Source of the DNA: Micromonospora sp. NBC_01813
GTDB lineage: Bacteria; Actinomycetota; Actinomycetes; Mycobacteriales; Micromonosporaceae
Length of the DNA: 64,000 nt
Reading direction: 5' to 3'
NCBI RefSeq assembly: GCF_035917335.1
Contig: NZ_CP109067.1
Location: forward strand, 1,428,501 to 1,492,500
Made by a program: the position numbers and the translations under genes. Positions 17,647 to 26,672 of this stretch are shown here, piece by piece; position 1 is the stretch's first letter; every line of letters begins with the position of its first letter. Under the pieces are notes generated by a model. The model was given only the letters and a program-made list of their open reading frames with translations, ran no database searches and had not been told where the DNA came from.

Positions 17647-19290
17647 TCAGGAGCTCTCCGGTAGGCCGAGATGTGTCCGGGCGGCGGTGATCGCCTCCGG
17701 CGTGTCGGGAAAGACCCGGCCGAGCCCATCGAGTCGCGACAGCATGCCGAACGCGGTGAGCGCCTTGCGGTGTTCGGGCCGGACGCCGGACAGGTAGACG
17801 GCGGTGCCGCGCCGCTCCAGCCGTTCCACCACGTCGCGCAGCACCAGTGCGCCGGAGGCGTCGATGGTGGAGACCCGCGACATACGCAGGATCACCACCC
17901 GCACGTCGGCGACGTCGGCGAGTTCCAGCAGGAACCGGTGCGCGGCGACGAAGAACAACGGCCCTTCCAGCCGGTACGCCACGATGTGCTCGGCGAGCAG
18001 CATCCGTTCCTCGGCGCGGTGGTCAGCGGTGTCCAGCGGCACCCGGTCCAGCCGTACCGCCTGTGCGATCTTGTGTAGGGCCAGCCCGCCGGCCACGACC
18101 AGCCCGACCAGCACCGCGGTGACCAGGTCCAACAGCACGGTGGTCGCCGCGGTCAGCGCCATCACCAGCCCGTCGGAGCGCGACGCGCGGGCCAGCGCCG
18201 CCAGTGCGCTGACCTCGACCATCCGGACGGCGGTGGCGATCAGCACCCCGGCCAGCGCGGCCAGCGGGATGTGGCTGACCAGCGGGGCCGCCACGAGCAG
18301 GATCAGCGCGAGGATGAGCGCGTGCGACAGCGCGGCCAACCGGGAGCCTGCCCCGGCCCGGACGTTGACCGCGGTCCGGGCGATCGCCGCAGTGGCCGGC
18401 ACGCCGCCGAACAGTGGCGTGACCAGATTGGCGATGCCCTGGCCGAACAGTTCCCGGTCCGGATCGTGTCGTTGCCCGACCGACATGCCGTCGGCCACGG
18501 TGGCCGACAGCAGGCTCTCCAACGCGGCCAGGGCGGCGACCGCGATCGCGGCGCTGGCCAGCGCGGGCACCGCCGCCGGGTCCAGGAACGCCAGCGACGG
18601 TGTGGGCAGGGTGGCCGGCAAGGCGCCGATGGTCGCCACCGGCAGGCCAGACAGCACCGTCGCGACGGTCACCACGGCGACCGCGAGCAGGGAGAACGGC
18701 ACGGTGGGTCGCCACCGTGTGCCGGCCAGCATCGCGGCGGCCACGGCGAGGGCGATCAGCAGGGACGGCCACTGCGGCTGACCGGCGAACGTGGTCACCG
18801 CCTGCCCGGCCAGCGCCAGCACCCGTTCGCCGTGGACGTCCACGCCGAGTGCGGCCGGGATCTGCTGCAGCAGGATGACTCCGGCGATGCCGGCGGTGAA
18901 GCCCTCGATGACCGGGGCCGGTAGGTAGCGGACGGCCTGGCCTGCCCTGGCCAGCGCCAGCAGGATCAGGATCAGCCCGGCCAGCAGGCCGACGGTGAGC
19001 ACCCCGCCCGGCCCGAACTGCGCCACGATCGGCACCAGCACGACCGTCATCGCCCCGGTGGGTCCGGAGACCTGCAGGTTCGATCCGCCGAAGACCGCCG
19101 CGAGCGCACCGGCCACCACGGCGGTGATCAGTCCGGCGGCGGCACCCAGCCCGGAGGCGACGCCGAAGCCCAGGGCGAGTGGCAGTGCCACCACCGCCAC
19201 GGTCAGCCCGGCGAGCAGGTCCCGGCCCGGTTGGCGGCGCAGGGCCTGCCAGTCGGCCGCCTGCGGCAGCAACCGGCGTACGGCGTTCAT
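17647..19290 (-). CDS. SulP-family anion transporter with STAS domain
   Basis: A 547-residue membrane protein: about 12-14 hydrophobic segments over residues 25-400 with the SulP signature region (LPLALGFGVASGLGAAAGLITAVVAG; VSGPTGAM) and a C-terminal cytoplasmic STAS domain (VRVVILRMSRVSTIDASGALVL). SulP proteins move sulfate, bicarbonate or other anions; the substrate is not determined. The start overlaps the stop of an ArsR regulator (ATGA), so the two are co-expressed. The upstream operator is of the ArsR/SmtB type. Confidence 0.88.
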   Translation of the reverse strand: MNAVRRLLPQAADWQALRRQPGRDLLAGLTVAVVALPLALGFGVASGLGAAAGLITAVVAGALAAVFGGSNLQVSGPTGAMTVVLVPIVAQFGPGGVLTVGLLAGLILILLALARAGQAVRYLPAPVIEGFTAGIAGVILLQQIPAALGVDVHGERVLALAGQAVTTFAGQPQWPSLLIALAVAAAMLAGTRWRPTVPFSLLAVAVVTVATVLSGLPVATIGALPATLPTPSLAFLDPAAVPALASAAIAVAALAALESLLSATVADGMSVGQRHDPDRELFGQGIANLVTPLFGGVPATAAIARTAVNVRAGAGSRLAALSHALILALILLVAAPLVSHIPLAALAGVLIATAVRMVEVSALAALARASRSDGLVMALTAATTVLLDLVTAVLVGLVVAGGLALHKIAQAVRLDRVPLDTADHRAEERMLLAEHIVAYRLEGPLFFVAAHRFLLELADVADVRVVILRMSRVSTIDASGALVLRDVVERLERRGTAVYLSGVRPEHRKALTAFGMLSRLDGLGRVFPDTPEAITAARTHLGLPESS

Positions 19291-19640
19291 CGACGGCCCG
19301 ATGCGCCGTCGGTCGACGCCTGCCGCAGTTCGACCAGCAACTCGGTCTGGTCGACCAGCATCTCGGTGAGGATCCGCCGGGCCGCCCGCATCAGGTCGGC
19401 GACGTCCGGCCCAGCCAGCGCGTAGGTGACCGCAGAGCCGTCCCGGCTGGAGACCACGATCCCGGCCCGGCGCAGCACCGCCAACTGCTGGGACAGGTTC
19501 GACGCCTCGACGTCGATCTCGGCGAGCAGTTCGCGGACCTGACGGGGGCGCTCACCGAGCAGTTCGAGCACCCGGATGCGGACCGGGTGGCCGAGCATCC
19601 GGAAGAACTCGGCCTTCTTCTGATACAGCGGCACTGGCAT
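19287..19640 (-). CDS. ArsR/SmtB-family repressor of the SulP gene
   Basis: A 117-residue winged-helix repressor (FFRMLGHPVRIRVLELLGERPRQVRELLAEI, then recognition helix ASNLSQQLAVLRRAGIV, then wing SSRDGSAVTYAL). Metal-type cysteine pairs of ArsR proper are absent, so the inducer may be non-metal. I chose ATG 19640. An in-frame TTG at 19664 would lie inside a perfect TTGAA-N6-TTCAA operator, which favours the shorter form. Coupled by ATGA to the SulP transporter, its probable regulatory target. Confidence 0.8.
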   Translation of the reverse strand: MPVPLYQKKAEFFRMLGHPVRIRVLELLGERPRQVRELLAEIDVEASNLSQQLAVLRRAGIVVSSRDGSAVTYALAGPDVADLMRAARRILTEMLVDQTELLVELRQASTDGASGRR

Positions 19641-19648
19641 GTGACCAA

Positions 19649-19664
19649 TTGAAAACTTCTTCAA
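19649..19664. promoter_or_regulatory. ArsR/SmtB-type operator
   Basis: TTGAAAACTTCTTCAA has the TGAA-N6-TTCA core shared by characterised SmtB and CzrA operators. It lies 9 bases upstream of the ArsR ATG, so binding would repress the arsR-SulP pair. Confidence 0.65.
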
Positions 19665-19710
19665 GTCGACGATCGCGAGCAGGGGCCGGCGCAGTGCGAA
19701 AGGTCACCCG

Positions 19711-21489
19711 TCAACCCAGCAGATCGACCCAGGCGGCCCGGACAACCTGCATGTCGGACTCCTGGTGGAGAAAATCGGCAGCCAGGAAGCCGGGACCGTC
19801 GTTCACCTCCGGCTCCCAGTAGATGCCGAGACCTCCGCCTGTCGGCACCCACTGCTGGTACACCGACACCCGTACCCCGTCGACGAAATCCGAGCTGCCG
19901 TCGTTACGGGCCCGGCGGTTGCCCTCGATCAGGTCGAGCACCGCCGGGGTTTCGGCCAGGTAGAAGTAGGCCACCCAACCGGCACCGGTGCAGCGGACCG
20001 TCTCGGTCAGCTCCGCCGGCAGCACGGTGCCGAGTTCGCCGTACGCCTGCTGCGGCTCGGTCGCCGGCACACAATCGGTCGCCCGGCGGTGGAACCCGTC
20101 GGCCAGGTCCCGCAGCGAAGCATCCCGGAACGCCGCCGCCCGCTCCTCGGCGTTCATTCCGGTGCCGGACAGGCGGTCACCGCTGGCGGTCGGCGTCGGC
20201 CCCGCGCCGGTCCCGTCCGGCTGGCGCCCACCGTCGGGCCAGACAACATAGCCGGCGAGGGCGATCGCCGCCACCGATGCGACACCGCCCGCGAGCAACG
20301 CCAGCCGTCGCCACCGGGACGGGCCAGCCGGCGCGACCGTCGGGGGGACACCGACGACGGCCGGCCGTAGGCCGCCTCCAGGCGCGGTGACCGGGCGTGG
20401 CCCGGCACCGAGCAGGTGCGCGGCGCCCTCGGCGACGACGGTCTCCGGCTGCTCGACGACGATCGGGGTGATCCCGAGCCGACGGTGCAGTAGGGTGGCG
20501 ACCAGCGGAATCCGGCTCGACCCGCCGACCAGGATCAGCCCGGCGAGTTCGGCCCGGGTCGCGCCGCAGCGGGCGATCGTCGCGGCGGTCGCCTCGACCG
20601 TGCGCTCCAGCAGCGGCGACGCCGCCCGTTCGAACTCCTCCCGGGTGACGTGCACCTGCCGCTCGGCGACCGGCACGTGCACGTCGGCCTGCGCGGCGCG
20701 CGACAGCATCTCCTTCGCGGCCCGCGCCTCGTCGCGCAACGCGGCGAAGTGCCGGCGGTCCGCGACGGTCTGCGGGTTCGTCAGCCGCCGCCACTGCGCC
20801 GGGTCGGCTCCGGCGACCACCGCGCCGATCAGGTCGAGGACCACCCGGTCCAGGTCCACGCCGCCGACGTCGTCGAGCCCGCCGACCGACCGGACCTCGA
20901 AACCGTCAGCGGTACGGCGAACCACCGCCGCGTCGAACGTACCGGCGCCCAGGTCGTAGACGACGACCGACTGGCCGACCGCCACCTGCTGCCGTAGCAC
21001 ACCGACGAAGTAGGACGCGGCGGCGGCCGGCTCGGCGACCAGCACCGGCGGCGGCAGCCCGGCGCGCGCGGCGGCCTCACGCAGCACCGCCCGTCGGGGT
21101 CCGCCCCACGCCGCCGGGTGCGTCAACGCCACCGAGCTCAACGGCACGCCGGCGGTCCGGGTTGCCTCCTGGTACGCCCGCCGCAGCGCCGCGGCCATCA
21201 GGTCCACCACCGGCACGGCGTGCTCACCGAGCAGTACGGTGCCGGCGTCGATGTGCCGCTTCGGGTTCGGTTCGAACCGCGCCGGCTCCGACCGGGCCGC
21301 CCGTTCGGCGTCGCGCCCCACCAGCAGGCTGCCGTCGTCGGCGGCGAACACGGCCGACGGCAGCAGCGGTGAGCCATCGACCAGCAGCGGCCGGACCCGA
21401 CCGTCCGGCCAGCGCAGCAGGGCGACGGTGTTCGTGGTGCCGTAGTCCAGCCCCAGGTGGAATCCGGCGTCGATCACACCGGGCAGCAT
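19711..21489 (-). CDS. Membrane-anchored Hsp70/DnaK-like protein with extracytoplasmic domain
   Basis: A 592-residue chimera. Residues 10 to about 350 form an Hsp70-type ATPase (LGLDYGTTNTVA phosphate loop, VVYDLGAGTFDAAVV, LILVGGSSRIPLV). No peptide-binding domain follows; instead there is a Pro-rich linker, one membrane span (LALLAGGVASVAAIALAGYVVW near residue 405) and an exported region of about 165 residues starting at a Thr/Pro/Gly stretch. The layout puts the ATPase inside and an unknown sensor or binding domain outside. The start is uncertain: ATG 21489, GTG 21495 and GTG 21477 all lie next to a terminator-like hairpin and none has a ribosome site. Confidence 0.75.
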   Translation of the reverse strand: MLPGVIDAGFHLGLDYGTTNTVALLRWPDGRVRPLLVDGSPLLPSAVFAADDGSLLVGRDAERAARSEPARFEPNPKRHIDAGTVLLGEHAVPVVDLMAAALRRAYQEATRTAGVPLSSVALTHPAAWGGPRRAVLREAAARAGLPPPVLVAEPAAAASYFVGVLRQQVAVGQSVVVYDLGAGTFDAAVVRRTADGFEVRSVGGLDDVGGVDLDRVVLDLIGAVVAGADPAQWRRLTNPQTVADRRHFAALRDEARAAKEMLSRAAQADVHVPVAERQVHVTREEFERAASPLLERTVEATAATIARCGATRAELAGLILVGGSSRIPLVATLLHRRLGITPIVVEQPETVVAEGAAHLLGAGPRPVTAPGGGLRPAVVGVPPTVAPAGPSRWRRLALLAGGVASVAAIALAGYVVWPDGGRQPDGTGAGPTPTASGDRLSGTGMNAEERAAAFRDASLRDLADGFHRRATDCVPATEPQQAYGELGTVLPAELTETVRCTGAGWVAYFYLAETPAVLDLIEGNRRARNDGSSDFVDGVRVSVYQQWVPTGGGLGIYWEPEVNDGPGFLAADFLHQESDMQVVRAAWVDLLG

Positions 21490-21497
21490 AGGCACAT

Positions 21498-21551
21498 CCG
21501 TGCTGGCCGACGCGGGTCACCCCGGCTGAGGGCCCGCGCCGGCCAGCACGG
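21498..21551 (-). terminator. Long hairpin terminator after secreted phosphatase gene
   Basis: CCGTGCTGGCC pairs with GGCCAGCACGG (11 bp), and CGCGGG pairs with CCCGCG (6 bp) after a 2x2 internal loop; the apical loop is 16 bases. It begins directly after the stop of the phosphatase gene and ends only a few bases before the Hsp70 start, so it should insulate the Hsp70 gene from upstream read-through. Confidence 0.65.
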
Positions 21552-23375
21552 TCAGGCGCCGAGCAGGAACCGGTCGAACACCGTCGGTGCCACCTGCGGC
21601 GTGCGCATGTCGTACCGGTAGCTGGTCACCTCACCGGTGCCGGTGTCCAGGACGGAGAAGACCGAATAGTCGTTGCTCTGCACGAACGGCAACGGCGTAC
21701 CGGCCGGGTCGGTCAGCGGCGCGACCGTCGGCAACTCCGGCTCCAACCCGCCCGGGTTGCCCTGAGCGAGGTAGTTGTCCGGGTTCCACGGTGCCGGCGG
21801 AATCGGCCGGGACCGACCGGACAGCGGGTGGAAAGCGCCGTACGAGTTGCCCACGTTCGACGTCTCCAGGTAGTGGGTGCCGGAGTCGGCGGTGAACCGG
21901 TTCCACAGGTGCGAGTGGCCGTTGAGCACCAGGTTCACCCCGGCGGACTCCAGCAGCGGGGCGACGTCGCGGGTCAGCACGTTCTCCGTACGCGGATAGT
22001 CGTACCGGATCCGGGTGTTGCCGGCGGCGTCGGTCTCCTCGGTGCGCACCGGATCGGTGAACGGTGGGGCGACGTTGTCGCCCAACCCGTGCGGGCCCTC
22101 GTGCAGCATCACCACCGTGTACTTCGCGTCCCGGAACTGCTTGCTGGCCACCTCGCGCGCCAACCACTGGTACTGCCTGCTGCCGACGCCGATCTCCTCG
22201 AAGATGTGCGAACCCCAGCCCTGGGCGAGCGGGTCACCGACGGTCGCCGGCGCCTCGGTGTAGCGGGTCCGCTGCCAGTTCGCCGGATCGGCCGCGATGC
22301 CGGTGCCCCGCCAGATCCGGGTGGCGTACAGCGAGATCAGCCGGACGTCGCCGACGGTCGTCGCGTAGTAGCGTTCGTCGCCGGCACCGCTGGTCGGCAG
22401 GGTGAAGATCTCCTCGTACGTCTCGGTGTTGAACGAGTTCTCCAGGATCCAGCGTTCCTTGATCCTCGGATCGTTGCGCGGGTTGACCTGCTTGGCGACC
22501 TTGCGGTACGCCGCCTGCGCCACCGCGCGCGGCACCGGCGCGTTGAACGACTCGTTCAGCGTCGGCAGCCCACTGCGGCCCTGGACCTCGTGGTTGCCGA
22601 TTGCCGGGAAGATCGGCGCGTGCTGCAGGATCTCACCGCCGGAGTAGGTGACCCCGTTGACCGTGCGGGCCGCCCGGCCCTGCAGGGCCGGGAAGAACGC
22701 ACCGCCGCGCTGGTCGTCGAACCACTCCGAGGCCCGGTCCGGCACGTTGACCAGGTCCCCGGCGAGGAACACCGCATCGATGCGGCCGACCGTCGCGACC
22801 GCCTGCTGCAGGTTGGCCGGGGTGTTCGGCATCGACTGGTGATCGCTGGTCAGCAGGATCTGCTGCGCCTGGCCCTTGGCCGCCGCCGGCGTCAGCGTGT
22901 AGGTGTCGGAGGCGACCATGGCGCCCGCCTCGATCGACACCACCCGGTACGGCGTACGGCTGCCGACACCGAGCCCGCGCACGGTCGCCTCGTGCCGCCA
23001 GATGTGCCGGCGGGTGATCTGCGCCGGCGGGTCCGGGATCTGCGACGCCGCGTCCTCGGCGGTGCGGGACAACTCCCCGGTACGCGCGGAGAACACCCGG
23101 ACACCGCGGATCTTGCCACCGGTGGCGGCGGCCCGCAGTTCGGCCCGGTTCAGCTCATCGGCGCGCTCGCCGACCACCACGACGTGGTGCCGTCCGGCGA
23201 ACTCGGTCAGCCAGACGACCCGTACGGAGTTCTTGGTCGGCAGTTGCAGGTACGGCTCGGTGAGCAGGACCGGATCGGTGCCGGCGCGGGCGGTCGCCCC
23301 GGTCGGCGCCGCCGCGCCGAACAGTATGGTCAGGATCGCGACAATCACGGTGAACTGCCAGATCGATCTGGACAC
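21552..23375 (-). CDS. Secreted purple-acid-phosphatase-like metallophosphoesterase
   Basis: A 607-residue exported protein: signal peptide (FTVIVAILTILFGAAAPTGATA), an N-terminal fibronectin-like domain typical of purple acid phosphatases (LLTEPYLQLPTKNSVRVVWLT), then a metallophosphoesterase domain with LTSDHQS, LAGDLVN, GNHE, MLHEGPH and NGHSHLW blocks. The start is GTG 23375 with GGAGG at 5-7 bases. It probably releases phosphate from extracellular phosphomonoesters; phosphodiesterase activity cannot be excluded. A strong hairpin follows the stop codon. Confidence 0.8.
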   Translation of the reverse strand: MSRSIWQFTVIVAILTILFGAAAPTGATARAGTDPVLLTEPYLQLPTKNSVRVVWLTEFAGRHHVVVVGERADELNRAELRAAATGGKIRGVRVFSARTGELSRTAEDAASQIPDPPAQITRRHIWRHEATVRGLGVGSRTPYRVVSIEAGAMVASDTYTLTPAAAKGQAQQILLTSDHQSMPNTPANLQQAVATVGRIDAVFLAGDLVNVPDRASEWFDDQRGGAFFPALQGRAARTVNGVTYSGGEILQHAPIFPAIGNHEVQGRSGLPTLNESFNAPVPRAVAQAAYRKVAKQVNPRNDPRIKERWILENSFNTETYEEIFTLPTSGAGDERYYATTVGDVRLISLYATRIWRGTGIAADPANWQRTRYTEAPATVGDPLAQGWGSHIFEEIGVGSRQYQWLAREVASKQFRDAKYTVVMLHEGPHGLGDNVAPPFTDPVRTEETDAAGNTRIRYDYPRTENVLTRDVAPLLESAGVNLVLNGHSHLWNRFTADSGTHYLETSNVGNSYGAFHPLSGRSRPIPPAPWNPDNYLAQGNPGGLEPELPTVAPLTDPAGTPLPFVQSNDYSVFSVLDTGTGEVTSYRYDMRTPQVAPTVFDRFLLGA

Positions 23376-23480
23376 GGTGCCTCCAGGCTGCGGGGATCAG
23401 ACGAGCCGGAGCATCGCCGCCGCAGGTGAACAGCACCGGCGAGGGATCCTGACCGGCGGGTGAACGACACACCAGCCCCG

Positions 23481-24227
23481 TCAGCGGTAGATCAGCCCGC
23501 CGCCGACCTCGATCACCTGGCCGGTGACCGCGGCGGAGTCGGCGCTGGCGAGGAAACGGACCGTGGAGACCAGATCGTCGGGGTCCAGCCGGCGCTGGAG
23601 GGCCTGCCGCTGCAGGATCGCGGCGTCGACCGCCGCCTCGTCGACCGGCTGGCCGGCGGCGAGTTCACGTTCGCCTTCGGTGCGGATGGCGCCCGGGGAA
23701 ACGGCGTTCACCGTGGTGCCGTCGGGTCCGAACGCCCGGGCCAGCGAGCGGGTGAGACCGACCAGGGCCGCCTTGCTGGACACGTACGACGGTCCGGACG
23801 GGCCGCCCATCCTGACCGTCGCCGAGGTGATGTTGATGATCCGGCCGCCGCCGCGCGCCCGCATCCCTGGGGCGAGAGCCTGCGAGAGCAGCATCGGCGC
23901 GGTCACGTTGACCGCGAACGTCGCCTCCCACTCGGCCAGCGGCAGTTCGCCGATCCACACGTTGGACGCCCGCGCGGCGTTGTTGACCAGTACGTCGACC
24001 GGCCCGGCCGCTTCGGCGAGGGCCAGCACCTCGGTGGCGACCGACAGATCCGCCTCGACGATCCGGGCGTGCGCGCCGGCTGCCCGGCACTGGGCGGCGA
24101 CGGACTGCGCCTCGTCCGGCGCCGCCAGGTGGTGCAGCACCAGCGTGACGTCGGGTGCGGCCAGACCGACCGCGATCGCCGCTCCGATGCCGCGTCGGGC
24201 CCCGGTCACCAGGATCGTCCTGCTCAT
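23481..24227 (-). CDS. Short-chain dehydrogenase/reductase
   Basis: A 248-residue Rossmann enzyme of the classical SDR type: TGARRGIG cofactor motif at residues 8-15, NNAA near 84, a catalytic Ser in the NITSATVRMGG region and the YVSSK catalytic motif near 150. The SPGAIRTEGERELA segment is the usual substrate-cap region. The substrate is unknown. It stands alone between the phosphatase and the cell-wall-anchored protein, with about 100 bases on each side. No ribosome site is visible before ATG 24227. Confidence 0.85.
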   Translation of the reverse strand: MSRTILVTGARRGIGAAIAVGLAAPDVTLVLHHLAAPDEAQSVAAQCRAAGAHARIVEADLSVATEVLALAEAAGPVDVLVNNAARASNVWIGELPLAEWEATFAVNVTAPMLLSQALAPGMRARGGGRIINITSATVRMGGPSGPSYVSSKAALVGLTRSLARAFGPDGTTVNAVSPGAIRTEGERELAAGQPVDEAAVDAAILQRQALQRRLDPDDLVSTVRFLASADSAAVTGQVIEVGGGLIYR

Positions 24228-24330
24228 CGGAACGTCTTGTCCACACGTCGATCGTGCCCGTGCGCTGGATTCAGGTCAACGGCGGATCGCTGTCACTGAG
24301 CTTCCTGACTCTGCCGGTGCGTCAACCGGG

Positions 24331-25725
24331 TCACCGCTCGGAGATCCGTCGGCGGATCATCAGGAGCAGTCCAGCGCCGACCAGGATCGTGACGATTCCC
24401 ATACCGGCTATCACCGGTACTCGGCTGTCGCCGGTGATCGGCAGTGGTGGCTTTGGACCAGGGGTCACCGACGGAGTGTCGGTTGGCCCGGTCGTCGGGC
24501 CGATCGTCGGGCTTGGACTCTCGGAAGGGCTTGCGGTCGGCGACGGTGACACCGTGGGGCTGATCGTCGGAGACGGGCTCGGTGACGCGGTGGGACTGAC
24601 GGTGGGTGACACCGTAGGGCTGACAGTGGGTGACGGGGTTGGTGACACCGTCGGCGAGACGGTCGGGCTGACCGTCGGCGACACGGTAGGCGACACCGTG
24701 GGGCTGACGGTCGGTGAGACCGTGGGTGACGGGGTGGGCGACACCGTGGGGCTGATGGTGGGTGACGGGGTGGGGCTGACGGTCGGTGAGACCGTGGGTG
24801 ACGGGGTGGGCGACACCGTGGGGCTGACAGTGGGCGACACCGTGGGTGACACCGTGGGGCTGACAGTGGGCGACACCGTGGGTGACGGGGTGGGGCTGAC
24901 AGTGGGTGAAATCGTGGGTGACGGAGTCGGTGAGACGGTGGGGCTGGCGGTCGGAGAGGTGGTTGGCGTCGGGGTGGGCGTGGTGCAGATCGGCTCGGAG
25001 ATCGTGTTGGTGTCGAGCGTGACCGCTGCGGTACGCGCCAGTGCCCGGCCTTCCAGCGTCGCGCCGGTTGTCATGGTGATCGACGCCAGCGCCATGATGT
25101 TCCCGACGAACTCACTGTTGGTGCCGATCGTCGCCGAACTGCCGACCTGCCAGTACACGTTGCACGGCGCGAAGCCGTTGATGAAGATGATGCTGCTGTC
25201 CGAAGCCGACACCAGGGTCGAGTCGATCTGGAAGATCCACACTGCGGCCGGGTCGTTCTGAGCGTCCAGCGTCAGCTGTCCGGTGAGTTGCGCCGCTCCG
25301 ATGCGGTAAACGCCCGCGATGAGAGTGGTGCCCCCGAGTTCCGAGGCCAGGTTGGTGAACGGCACTCGGCCGGCGGCATCGTTGTATGCCACCGTCAGGT
25401 CGTTCTGCGCCTGCAACGCGGTCGCGTCACCCAGGTGGGTCTCGCCCAGTACCAACCCTGGCGGGAAGCCCGGGGCGGTGTTTCCGGGTGACACCCCGAG
25501 GTCCTGACCGAGCACACTCGGTCCGGTGTTCGTCACGGTCGACGCGGCCAGCACGGAGAAGTCGGCAGCTGTCCCGAGACCAACCGGATCGGCCGCTCTG
25601 GCTCCACTCGGGTCGACGGCCACCATCGCCACCGCCAGGCCTGCGGCAGTGAGGCCCGCCAGCGTCGGGGCAACCGCTCGGCGTAGCCGGCTTCGCTGTC
25701 CGGGCGTGGCGGGACTGCTCGTCAT
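24331..25725 (-). CDS. Sortase-anchored ice-binding-like (DUF3494) surface protein
   Basis: A 464-residue surface protein with four parts: a long signal sequence (Arg-rich, then [16 protein letters not shown], cleavage near ARA at residue 45); a DUF3494/ice-binding-like beta-solenoid of about 190 residues ([56 protein letters not shown] blocks); a low-complexity stalk of about 180 residues made of (S/T)PT(V/I/A)SPT units; and a cell-wall sorting signal, LPITG at about 428-432, with one membrane span and the tail RRRISER. It should be covalently attached to peptidoglycan by sortase. Ice binding itself is not implied; related modules act as adhesins. Confidence 0.8.
   Translation of the reverse strand: MTSSPATPGQRSRLRRAVAPTLAGLTAAGLAVAMVAVDPSGARAADPVGLGTAADFSVLAASTVTNTGPSVLGQDLGVSPGNTAPGFPPGLVLGETHLGDATALQAQNDLTVAYNDAAGRVPFTNLASELGGTTLIAGVYRIGAAQLTGQLTLDAQNDPAAVWIFQIDSTLVSASDSSIIFINGFAPCNVYWQVGSSATIGTNSEFVGNIMALASITMTTGATLEGRALARTAAVTLDTNTISEPICTTPTPTPTTSPTASPTVSPTPSPTISPTVSPTPSPTVSPTVSPTVSPTVSPTVSPTVSPTPSPTVSPTVSPTPSPTISPTVSPTPSPTVSPTVSPTVSPTVSPTVSPTVSPTVSPTPSPTVSPTVSPTVSPTASPSPSPTISPTVSPSPTASPSESPSPTIGPTTGPTDTPSVTPGPKPPLPITGDSRVPVIAGMGIVTILVGAGLLLMIRRRISER
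24532..24984. repeat. Coding tandem repeats of the Pro/Thr/Ser stalk
   Basis: Degenerate 12- to 30-base direct repeats built from GGTGACACCGTGGG-like units encode SPTVSPT/SPTPSPT in the minus-strand surface protein. Unit lengths are multiples of 3, so copy-number change would alter stalk length without frameshift. Confidence 0.8.
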
Positions 25726-25855
25726 CGGACAGCCCACCCTGGCTCGACGGCACCCAGTGGTGACGAGCAACTGCTCCGACCAGATTTCTCACCCATAGAG
25801 CCGACATTAAGTCAATATGCGGCCTAAAGGACCAAAAGCCTCGTAAATGAGTAAA

Positions 25856-25867
25856 GCTTACGTAAGC
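25856..25867. promoter_or_regulatory. Palindrome between divergent genes
   Basis: GCTTACGTAAGC is a perfect 12-bp palindrome in an AT-rich patch of the 233-base divergent region between the surface protein and the HAD gene. It may be an operator; the regulator is unknown. Confidence 0.3.
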
Positions 25868-25958
25868 CACCGTTGTGAAGCTCGGGCTCGCCTGCGGAGC
25901 CGGCTTGCCCGGCATCAATACGATGAGCCGGGGCCGTGGCGGATGATGGAGGTCGGGT

Positions 25959-26672
25959 GTGGATGATCTTTCGGCGATCGTCTTCGATTTCGACGGACTT
26001 CTCATGGATACCGAGTCGACCCTGGTCGAAGGGTGGCGGGCGGCCTGGGAGTTCTACGGGCTCGAGCTGGAGTTGGACCAGGGTTTCTGGCCAGGCGATG
26101 GCGGCGACTGCACCGAGCACCGGCTCGACCGGCTGGCTACCGTCGTCGGCCCATCCTTCGACCGGCTCGCCTGCCAGAGCAGGTACGACGCGTATCGCCG
26201 GCAGATGCACGCGTCGATGGACTTCTGTCCCGGGATCCGGCAGTGGTTGGCCGAGGCCCGGGCCCTCGGCCTGCGATGCGCCGTGGCCAGCAGTTCGCCG
26301 TTGAGCTGGGTGGGTGAGCACCTGAGCCGGGTTGGTGCCTTCGAATGGTTCGACGTCGTCGCGACCGGCGACGAGGTGCCGGCCCCAAAGCCCGATCCGG
26401 GTGTCTACCTGCTGGCGCTCGCCCGGCTCGGCGTCCCCGGCCGCCGGGCGGTGGCGGTCGAGGACACCCCACACGGGATCGAAGCGGCCGCCACCGCCGG
26501 GATGGCGACCGTCGCGATTCCGAACGTCTTCGTCGATCCCACCCGGGTCACCGCGGCGGATCTGGTACTTCGCAGCGCCGCCGAGTCGTCGCTGACCGAC
26601 GTGTTGAACAGGCTTGCCGGTCCGACGACACCCCGCCCTCAGATGGGCCCGTCGGTACCTACCGTCGCCTAG
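25959..26672 (+). CDS. HAD-superfamily hydrolase (beta-phosphoglucomutase-like)
   Basis: A 237-residue enzyme with HAD motifs: FDFDGLLMDTE with nucleophile Asp10 and Asp12, AVASSSPLSW (motif II), a Lys in APKPDP (motif III) and VEDTPHG (motif IV). The cap is inserted after motif I. This subfamily includes beta-phosphoglucomutases and small-sugar phosphatases; which applies is open. GTG 25959 follows GGAGG. The 3' end overlaps the enzyme I gene tail to tail by 4 bases. Confidence 0.85.
   Translation: MDDLSAIVFDFDGLLMDTESTLVEGWRAAWEFYGLELELDQGFWPGDGGDCTEHRLDRLATVVGPSFDRLACQSRYDAYRRQMHASMDFCPGIRQWLAEARALGLRCAVASSSPLSWVGEHLSRVGAFEWFDVVATGDEVPAPKPDPGVYLLALARLGVPGRRAVAVEDTPHGIEAAATAGMATVAIPNVFVDPTRVTAADLVLRSAAESSLTDVLNRLAGPTTPRPQMGPSVPTVA

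Noticed and set aside
21828-23429. A 533-codon plus-strand open frame opposite the secreted phosphatase gene
   Set aside because: Low-complexity Arg/Gly/Val composition and no motifs; the opposite strand has all metallophosphoesterase blocks and a signal peptide.
24520-24990. Regular repeats resembling a CRISPR array
   Set aside because: Repeats are contiguous, degenerate, multiples of 3 and encode a Pro/Thr/Ser stalk; there are no unique spacers and no cas genes.
25726-25958. Riboswitch in the AT-rich divergent region
   Set aside because: Only a 12-bp palindrome and short GC hairpins are visible; no known aptamer core could be matched on either strand.
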